Shown here: positions 55,646 to 64,000 of the stretch, in pieces
Layout of the letters: the number at the start of each line of letters is the position of its first letter
Numbering within the stretch: position 1 is the first letter of the stretch
Assembly (NCBI RefSeq): GCF_958295425.1
Contig: NC_081138.1
Span: 19,404,886 to 19,468,885 of the forward strand
Direction of reading: 5' to 3'
Length of the DNA: 64,000 bases
Source: Solea solea
Lineage: Eukaryota > Chordata > Actinopteri > Pleuronectiformes > Soleidae
Translations under genes and position numbers: made by a program
The notes under the pieces: generated by a model
What the model was told of the DNA's origin: nothing
The model's input: the letters and a program-made list of their open reading frames with translations, nothing else
Databases searched by the model: none

Positions 55646-58600
55646 GTAATTTATATGTGTTTGATGTAAATGTCCTCCTGCTCTCGTCACTGTTTATTAA
55701 AGGCAGGAGCAGTGTGAACAGCTGAGCCTGGAGATTAACTGTGGAGAACAGAGACAACAAAAGAATTGTTTGCAGAACACCACGTAGAGCACAGCAAGTG
55801 GCAGAAGAGAAGTTTCTTCTACAAATATTTTCGGACAATCGGACAACGCTGAATGTCAAAATTATTTATTCTGATTAAATGATTGTTGCATGTATATGCA
55901 CGTGTAGTGTTTAGATTACTAATACTTAACGTCAATGTAAATAGGGAAGCTGTGATTTCTTGTAAGAATAACTTTAACTGACTGAAGGAAATTTGCACTG
56001 TAAAGTATGTATGGACTGCATTTATATGGAAATGTTACTCGTAGCAACAGACACGTTTCATAGACATATGCCAATAAAATTAAACCTTAACCAAGTCTTA
56101 AGAATGACCCAAACACCATAACCCTAACAATAGCATATGTTAAACTGCAGAATACGTTTTATTTATGAAATCACAAAAGGAAATGTGTGCTGTATAAGCA
56201 GAGATGAAAGGGAGAAATGTGTGTACTCTGCAATGACAGTAACCAAACGCATTATTCACACTAGCTCTCATTAGCTCAGCTTCATAGTCAAACAGCTTTT
56301 ACATGTTTGACAATGAAGTCCATTCTTGGCCTATGTGCACAAGTTAAAAAAAGAGCTTTCAACTACATCTAGTGGTCATCTGAAGAGGGTGTCTAAATTC
56401 CATATCTAACAATTTACAAATCATTTTCACTCAGGTTGTATGGCATATGCCAAAATAAAGCTCTCAGAATAAACACACTGATCAGTGTGTGTATCATATT
56501 GCCATATTGCCCTTACTCGTGCAATACTATAATCGATACGGGCAAATATCGATATTTTAATTAACAAATGCTCTAAATGTAAACAGTCCCTGCCAGTTTC
56601 ACTAGCCGGGTGTTGCTACTTCATGTCTCCTCACAGCTGCTGAAATGACTGAGGGAAACTTGGGTGGAGGTTACCTGGCCGAAGAAGAGGGAGTTTATAG
56701 CAGGATAATGGCGGAGTAAGCATACGTTAAGAGATGCTCCATCCACATTCAATACATAGACTTTATGCACTTTCTTCTCTATGGTGTGAATAAATAGAGA
56801 AATCCTGCACTTTTAACATGTTGTTTTCTTCACTTCGACAGATATCATGATATCAGTTTATGATTGTCTTGCAATGTATTGATCATCACAGAATCGTTAT
56901 ATCGTTATATCGGGATATTATTGGTATCGTGGACCATGTATAGCGTGTCGTATCGTGAGGTCCCCTGTGATTCCCACGCCTATGCATGAATAAATGAAAT
57001 AAACAGTAGGAGGACATGTCAGTCATTCAATCTGTGTGTGACTGCGTTGTTTCACTAATACCAGCTGTCATCTCTCTGCCACCGCCTCCGACAAAAGCTC
57101 ACTTTGTAAAGCAACAGCTCCGTAAGCCTCTTAACAGCATCATTCTTTGTGCTGCCATTAACTGCCATTGCTGACCTGCCATGTTATCAGCTGGTGGCAG
57201 GAAGTGAAGGAAGAAGCAGGGAGATAAAAGATGAAAGACTAGAAACTAGAATCAGTGTTTACGCAACCAGCGAGGATGGAGACAGATGAAGGAGTGAGAC
57301 TGAAAATAGTATTTGTACATACTGTACATGATAGCCCACACACTGTAAATAAATAGTTTTACAAAAGAGATATAAGGAGGCAGAGGTGAGCTGGAATACA
57401 GCAGATTCCACAGGAATTATTCAGTCCATGTACGAGTAAATCATGTGTGGAGTAAAGGGGTAAATCTAATGACTGATATGTGCAGCCAACATTCAAAATT
57501 ATCTGGTCTGACCCAGATATAAGGATTAGATGGTGGATCACTAAAACGGTGGGAGAGAGACAGACACAATCAGCAGGCAGAGGAGAGGATGATGGCCTCT
57601 CACAGGCCACACAATTCCCTGACTGCAGAGTTGTCTGTTTTTCAAATGACAACAGACATCTAAAGAACATCCAAAGCAGGGGTGACAAACATCTGGACAG
57701 TTTTGATAAAGACAACCATTGAGTGATTCATGAATACAGAAAAAGCAATTTAGAAGTACAAATATATTATTTTGTTATATTGTTTTCCTATATTATTACT
57801 TGGGCACATAAACTGATGCAAAACATTGTCTTTGAGCAGGTATTTTTCTCAGACTTTTTTCAAGAATGAGCTACACACATGGTGAAATCATGAAGTAAAG
57901 CTGAAAGAACTTTAATGAAGTGTACTTTTTGTGTACAGGATCTTAAAGTGAACAGTGTGATCGATTCCAATTAAACTTGTTCAGTGCACATCGGCCTATA
58001 TTATCATTTTAATCATGTGGACAGGTGTGCAACTACATGGTTTTATAAACCTGAATATTTTCATGCATAAGCTGATACTGAGTTTTCATTGCACTCCAGC
58101 GTTTAGGATGGATTCTATATTGAGTTTAGTAAATTACACTTCTGGTCTTTTTCCATCACTACAACTGTATCTCTAGAAAATGTGATATTTTCTGTGGTCA
58201 CAACTTTTCTGGATCTACTTTTTCATTAGTCATAAGTCAGTGATGTCAGCAATGACATGGACAAGCTGCATGTGTTTTGTTGACCCTGACCATGACCATG
58301 ATCCTACAGCTCAGCTGACCTACACTGAAGGGTAGATAAGAGTAGATACAGAAAATAAATAAATAAAAACTAAATAGCTGTGGTTAGATTTTTTTAAATT
58401 TTCACTAAAACTAAAATATACATTTAGTCATGATCTACTAGCCAACAGATACATTGCGCTGACATTTTTAACAAAACGTCCATGTTCGTTTGAACTCAAA
58501 TTAAAATCAGATCAGTTTTATTTTGAAAGAAAACGAGAGGAATCTGTAATGTCTATTTTTATTTCGGCTCTCTTATCTCAGCGTCCCTGACTCTGATCCA

Positions 58601-58669
58601 AGGCTGGTTCAGTGACAGATTCTGTTTCTGTCAGTGGACCCTGGAAATGGAAAGTGTCCACACTGTCAA

Positions 58670-59135
58670 AAAGCTGCTTTAAAGGATCAGTGTGCACAAT
58701 TTAGTGCCATATCGTGGTGAGAAGGCAAATCACATGTCCTTTGGCAACTACTAATTAAATAGTTTTTTCTGTGATCGAATTGCAATCAGATAGCGCCTGA
58801 CCACTGACTCCAGTACAGGTGTAAATACACCTGAGACACACTGAGGACGGAGTATTGTTGAGTGAGACACATTGTGACCACACTGAACAGAAAAGTGTAA
58901 ATGCAACAGGTGTCCGATGTGTCTCTGCTCCACCCACAACAACTACATGAGCGGGAAATATGCTGGTGTAGTCTGCTGCTGGATATCTTTGCAGAAGAAG
59001 TGGGGGTTTGTGTGACCGGATAGTAATAGGATCTTGCTGTGGACATCAGAGACGGCATGTTAATACCAGGTGTAAATGCATGTGGTGAAGCGCTATCCGA
59101 TTACATTCTAATGCCAGGTGTAAAGGGGGCCCTTG
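58670..59135. mobile_element. Unclassified repeat block with CAGGTGTAAA motifs
   Basis: Starts with a 'aaaggatcagtgtgcacaat'-type sequence seen widely in fish. It then carries several CAGGTGTAAA copies, including the near-palindrome 'aggtgtaaatacacct', up to 'aggtgtaaagggggccc'. Probably one or two nested non-autonomous elements. Confidence 0.35.
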
Positions 59136-59499
59136 TTTCGTTGTGAATATAAAAATACTTTTTTTCTACCGTTTGCTCGACTCTGCAGAAACATCACATT
59201 AACATAACAAACACACGGGTCACTGGCTGATGTGAGGATCAAAGGTGTGGTGCTTTGGTGGACCTTAACTGGGATCTTTTAGTGTTTCAACAAAGACTAT
59301 CGATCAATATAATCTATCAATAATTAACTCTAAATAGTCCCAAAAAAACAGAAGCATGACAAGCCTCAGGAGTCACAAAGGCCACTGTGGCAAATGACAA
59401 TGATCATGTGTAAAGTTCAATTGATCTTGATCTGACTGTAAAATGATTTAAGTGTGAATTTACATTAATGACGCTAGGTTTCAGAAACAATGCAATTCA

Positions 59500-59560
59500 A
59501 AATCATATTCAATTAAATTCAGAAAACTTTACTTATCCTTGGGGGCAAAGCGATGGATCA
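59500..59560 (-). mobile_element. LINE 3'-tail-like fragment
   Basis: 'aactttacttatccttgggg' resembles the inverted LINE 3' terminus; it is weakly preserved. Confidence 0.3.
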
Positions 59561-60189
59561 TAGAGCAGTCATAAAAGACATTTAAGAACAGTTATGAGGG
59601 GAAAATCTAAACAAGCAACTCACAAATTAAAGTGCATACTGGAAGTATGTGCAAACTTGTAGGAATATATATAAAACAAATATACGTAAATAAATAAAGG
59701 TATATAGGTATATATACACAAATGTGTACTTACATATACATATAGGTGGTGGTGTCTGTGTCACAAAATAGCTGTGAGTACAGATGTTTGCATTCATTTG
59801 ATTTCCAATAATGATATACCAGTTGCATTGCAAAAATAATAGAATTTTAAACAAGAGACTTAACTGTGATTAACTTTTGATCTCCTGCTATGAATTGCAA
59901 AGGGGGAAAAAAATTGTTTGACAGCCCTATGAGAGAGACATCTGACTAACTTATCTCGCATCATTAATAACTGTAAGATCTTGACCTTACATACAGTGCA
60001 TTGAGATAATGTATGTTATGAATTAGTGCTATATAAATGAAAGTGAATTGAATCATAGTGAAAATACAAAATGAAACCAAAGAGGAATCACACAACGACC
60101 ATACATTTGTTTACATAGACAAAAGAGTATTTCGTCAGTACACACTCTACCCTAGAAACAATGTTGATTCTTGCTATAACAACAGTACA

Positions 60190-60435
60190 CAGGGATGCAA
60201 TTAACGAGTTCTCAAATGTCTTGTTTTGTCCACACAAACTATAATTATTTGCTTTTAATAATGTCTTTGTTATGTGGAGCAAAGAACTGAGAAAACATTC
60301 ACATGTAAGAGGCTGAAACATCTGAGAGCTGGTTTGAATTATTTAAAGAACACGCAAAGCAATTGTTCGGCTATTATATTATATTATATTATATTATAGT
60401 ATAGTTGACTTGGTTAATCATGGCAGCCCTACATG
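60190..60435. mobile_element. ATCGATTAAT-family MITE remnant
   Basis: Keeps the internal order 'ctcaaatgtcttgttttgtc', 'gagcaaagaactgagaaaac' and 'ggctgaaacatctgag', and the end 'tcatggcagccctaca'. A (ATTAT)n expansion lies inside it. Confidence 0.45.
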
Positions 60436-61494
60436 GGATGTTCCTCTGCTTTATGAGTAAAGTCACATTGTGTTAGTGATACGGTGAGGTGTATCAGCCC
60501 AATAATCTGAAGAGTAATTAATGAATTGCTAGTCATTTTTTTGGCATGAAATCTCACCTGTTGAGATATCGTACATTAACTAAGCCCCAGTATCATAACA
60601 GGGACACCACAGGATGACATGTATAGAAGAGGATGTGGTAAATCCAAAAATGTTGCAAAACCAAATTTCTAATCTACCAAATTAGCACACCATCACATAC
60701 AGGATACAAACAACAAGTGATAGCACTTTATAATGACCAAGCATTAATTTGTTGTCAAACATGAAAGACTTGATCCTATAAAGTTTGCAGCTCTGACACA
60801 CAAAAGCTGTGTAAAATGCTGCTTGGGCTTGAGGTGATAAAGTATTTTATGTTTTGTTTATATATCAGGTATTCTCTGTGAGCTACATTACACAAGCCTC
60901 AGCAGTGTTGTCAGAACAAAGACGAGAAGCTATTTCCTGAAACTTTTTCGATATGGGGCAAGACTACAGCTCACGTGTACCTCTTTAGTACCTGGTATAA
61001 ATACTCAACTTGTCAGGACCAGAAGTCTTCATGCAAAGACTGGCGTGATTGTGAACCAAAGTTAGTCATAGACGTGACCTGGTTATGCTCAAGGTTAGGG
61101 ATAGAGCCCTGGTTAGTCTGATATAAATAATCACAAATCAAAGCAGGGTCTTAACAATAAAACTCTATTCTTGTGATTTCGCCACATAGCTGAGCAAACC
61201 TACAGTATATGAGTGTGATTTATTTACTTTGGCTCTGAAGTTTAATCTGTGATTGTTGACATGCATTGGCCATGGCCCCATACTTACTTAGCAATGTACA
61301 AATCCCAACTTAGTCAAAAGACAAACGAGTCTTTGACTTTGTTTAACGGAAACATTATGTAGTTCAACGCAGGGAAACACAGTTCGAGCTTCTTCTTCTT
61401 TTTAAATTGTGTAGTAGTCATGGATATTCTCTGGTGACATATGTTAATATAGACAATTAAAAACATTCTGCCTAGATAAAAAAGTGTAATGGGC

Positions 61495-61521
61495 TGTGTG
61501 TGTGTGTGTGTGTGTGTGTGT
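61495..61521. repeat. (TG)n microsatellite
   Basis: About thirteen TG units. Confidence 0.95.
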
Positions 61522-61741
61522 GCCAGCAAATAAACAGCGACACCAAACTTCACTGAGGAAACTTGTAACTTCGACTTACTAACGTGGTGAAAGTGACTCG
61601 TTAAAGTTTAGTTTTGTTGGTTTTATAATAAACTTAAACACAACTGTTGCACAACATGTTGTGTTTGTTTGTTTGTTAGTAGCCACGATGGCTAAGTTGT
61701 GAAAAAGACAGATGTTTGAACGGAGTTTAACTTGAGTCTCA

Positions 61742-61772
61742 TCGTCTGTCTGTCTGTCTGCCTGTCTGTCTG
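61742..61772. repeat. (GTCT)n short tandem repeat
   Basis: About eight GTCT units with one GCCT interruption. Confidence 0.85.
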
Positions 61773-61853
61773 TACGGACGCGGACAGCACGAACGCAGCA
61801 TTTATTTCACAGGACAGTGTAAAGTGTAAAATGAGGCGACGGAGGGTCCTCAC

Positions 61854-62200
61854 CTGTCCGCCAGGGGAAATGTTTCCGGGCAGGAGGGAAACTCTCTTCA
61901 GATGTGGAGACCACCTTACACAGGTAACTAACTACGCTTTCTGCCCCTCGCTCAGAAAAAAACAACAAACACGAGAGAACATGTACCTTTTTTCCAGCCC
62001 GTTTCCAGTGTTTCCTCCTTCAGGGAGCGTTCATCTCATTCACCTCATAGCTGCGAAAAAACTGTGGTCACAAAAACGACAGCAGCTTCTCTGATCTCCG
62101 AGCGTCATACGTGTCTCTCACTTCCTCCTCCCGTGCAGCATCCCACATCAAGCCCGTGTGAGAGCAAGATTTTCAAAATAAAACAACTTCCGGCGATCTA
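61854..62200 (-). promoter_or_regulatory. Candidate mctp2 promoter and non-coding first exon
   Basis: On the minus strand a strong donor (CAG|GTGAGG) occurs with the last exon base at 61854. The region to its right is GC-richer than its surroundings and has ETS-type sites on the minus strand (CCGGAAGT at 62086+100, i.e. plus-strand ACTTCCGG at 62186-62193; GGAGGAAGTG near 62120). The transcription start is not defined. No transcript evidence is available. Confidence 0.4.
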
Positions 62201-64000
62201 CAGGAACCAGACTTTTTTTTTTTTTTACAGAAACAGTTTATTCACACTTTCCCCCCCAAACATGTATTGGGCAATATTACTGCTTTTATTTGTCATGAGC
62301 CCGCTCAGAATGTGTGGTGGTGAAGATGTGCAATTAGAAATATTCAATTAGCAAACACGCACAGAGGGGACTGTTTACAGGCAAACAGGACTCAAATCTG
62401 CAAACAAACTGACAAACATTCATCACTTCTTCTTGCTCCAGTTCTCTAACTCGACAGTTCTATTGTTTTGTTTGCAGCTGATTGTTATATTGTCTAATGA
62501 CACTTTAGTCCTGCACATAATGATGCTCTAAATGTTTATCAGTGATATCAACTGACTGAAAAGTCCTTTCTGTATTTGTTTTCTCTCCTTTTGTCTCATT
62601 CTTGCATGAATCCCAGTCTCGACACTCGTAAGTCCAGATGTGTGAAAAGTGACTGATATGTTTCCTATCCTCACTGTTGTTCAGTGGTTACACTTTTACA
62701 GCTTTTGCACTCGTCTACTCCTGCACCACTGTCTCCTCTTCACCCACTAGTTTTTCACTTTTACTAATTTGCTTCTTGGTCACGTAGTTGTTCAGTAAAT
62801 TCCCTTCTTAAATGGGTCCCTTGCACAACTGCTATTTTGACACGTTTGAGCAGAAGCACATGTAACATAATGGCCACATTAAAGATGGCTCTATTCAGTC
62901 CATATACGTCCAGTGTGACTGTGACCTAATGTCAAACTGTCAAAATAGACCCTGTGCAAAAACCCCCTTCATTGTGCCTTTAGATACACACTAAGGCAAG
63001 TTGCCTTATGTGAACAACTCAACCACAGCCACAGTGTGACCATGCAACTATGCAGCGTGAGCTTTAGCTGTGTGCTGTTCATTTGATGATTCATTTGATG
63101 CAATTGTTTGTCTTGCATTTTATAAAACCCAACATGATCCTACATTCTTACCTCATGACTCTGGACAGTAGACATGTACAGTCCTGCAGAGGCCGCCAGA
63201 CACGTGTCTTAACTTTTTTTCAATCTCTTGTTTGCTCTTGTTCCTCTTTTGTTAGGCAGCTGATTATATTCAATTAATTCAAAGCTGCTTTCTAGGGGGC
63301 AGTGGCCAGCATTATTGCCTCACAGCAAGAAGTTCACCAGTTTGGATCCCGGTTAAACCAAGGGCCTTTCTGAATATTCATATTCTACCAGTGTGACTAT
63401 GGATTCTCATGCAGATTGGTGATTGCCCTGCAATGGACTGGCAATCCGTCCAGGTTGTACCGGATGAAAACCAGAATTGGCTCCAGCCCTTACGACCCTC
63501 ATGTGGAGGATAAAGCAGGTGTCTCATATCGTATATCTTTTATATTACATTATGGAGACATGGTTTTCAGAGAATGTCATACTTCACAAAACAGATTTAT
63601 CCATCTGACACTTGATGAGAAAGAAAAGGACAATGCCTCATGAATATGGCAATCCTCCACAAAAATATACTTTTTTTTTGTCAAATCTGGTGGTGTTGTC
63701 TTATTTCACCCAGGCAGATTAACAATGTATAGTTCCACCAAAAAGTGACATATATTATATATACAAATCAATAAAGACAGATTCTGGTAGTACATACAGA
63801 ACAAGAGACTATGGCTTTCTGTTTTATGTCTAAATGAAATATTGTCTTATTCTGTGCACAAAATAAAAACACTCAAAAACAAATATAAAAACAGCATACT
63901 GGTTTGGCTGATATAAATAAGTGTTTTTGTAAATGGAAGTGACGTGGATGATGATGATGTGGAGGGAGTATTGCTTTCATGCTGGACTTAAATGTTTCAA
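62201..64000. other. Intergenic DNA right of mctp2
   Basis: No gene recognised. Contains a teleost interspersed-repeat fragment (63285-63520) and poly-T runs near 62215 and 63670. Confidence 0.5.
63285..63520. mobile_element. Common teleost interspersed repeat fragment, opposite orientation to 23750-24050
   Basis: Shows 'gggggcagtggccagcatta', 'tgcctcacagcaagaagttc', 'gccctgcaatggactggcaa' and 'gaccctcatgtggaggataa' in order, the reverse-complement family of the 23750 copy. Confidence 0.55.

Larger units (their letters stand above)
55326..61853 (-). other. Probable mctp2 5' UTR intron / upstream region
   Basis: 6.5 kb with no coding exon recognised. Contains MITE relics at about 55430-55645 and 60190-60435, a LINE tail at about 59500-59560, a repeat block at about 58670-59135, an (ATTAT)n run near 60374-60400 and a (TG)n run at 61495-61521. 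Confidence 0.45.

Overview
The window is nuclear DNA from a vertebrate, almost certainly a spiny-rayed (percomorph-type) teleost. The reasons are intron-rich conserved vertebrate genes, AT-rich intergenic DNA with many microsatellites, fish-type LINE, SINE, MITE and hAT remnants, and intronless astacin-family hatching-enzyme genes, a gene form known from teleosts. No prokaryotic features were seen.

Region 1 (1-6053) is gene-poor. It holds a LINE 3'-end remnant (1815-2360), simple repeats, a pyrimidine-rich block (2640-3170) and a stretch at 4740-5330 that could be a non-coding element.

Region 2 (6054-21562) is the main feature: a head-to-tail array of six intact, single-exon genes on the plus strand. 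Each encodes a 259-residue secreted zinc metalloprotease of the astacin family, identified as high choriolytic (hatching) enzyme. Each gene has its own TATA box about 88 bp before the ATG and an AATAAA about 50 bp after the stop. The repeat unit is about 2.67-2.73 kb. Copies 2, 3 and 4 encode identical proteins and copies 1, 5 and 6 differ by two or three residues. Every internal spacer carries a ~530-bp palindromic-ended MITE followed by a tRNA-like SINE head. The array ends in a strongly diverged relic spacer (20946-21562).

Region 3 (21563-27077) is intergenic. It contains an L1-type LINE ORF2 remnant, a long (TA)n tract, common teleost interspersed repeats and a GC-rich island at 25590-25940.

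Region 4 (27078 to about 62200, minus strand) is one complete gene, mctp2 (multiple C2 and transmembrane domain protein 2). I reconstructed 22 coding exons with consistent GT-AG junctions and phases. They sum to 2670 nt, or 889 residues: a variable N-terminus, three C2 domains (C2B lacks the calcium-binding aspartates), an acidic linker and two C-terminal membrane segments. A splice acceptor before the ATG exon, and a strong minus-strand donor at 61854 next to a GC-rich stretch with ETS-type sites, suggest a distal non-coding first exon and promoter near 61.9-62.2 kb. Its introns hold hAT, MITE, SINE and LINE debris, including a relative of the MITE in the hatching-enzyme spacers.

The two loci are not functionally linked as far as the sequence shows. 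The hatching-enzyme genes would be expressed in hatching-gland cells to digest the egg envelope. MCTP2 is an ER/endosomal membrane protein with calcium- and lipid-binding C2 domains. The most unusual biology here is the recent, partly homogenised amplification of the hatching-enzyme gene.
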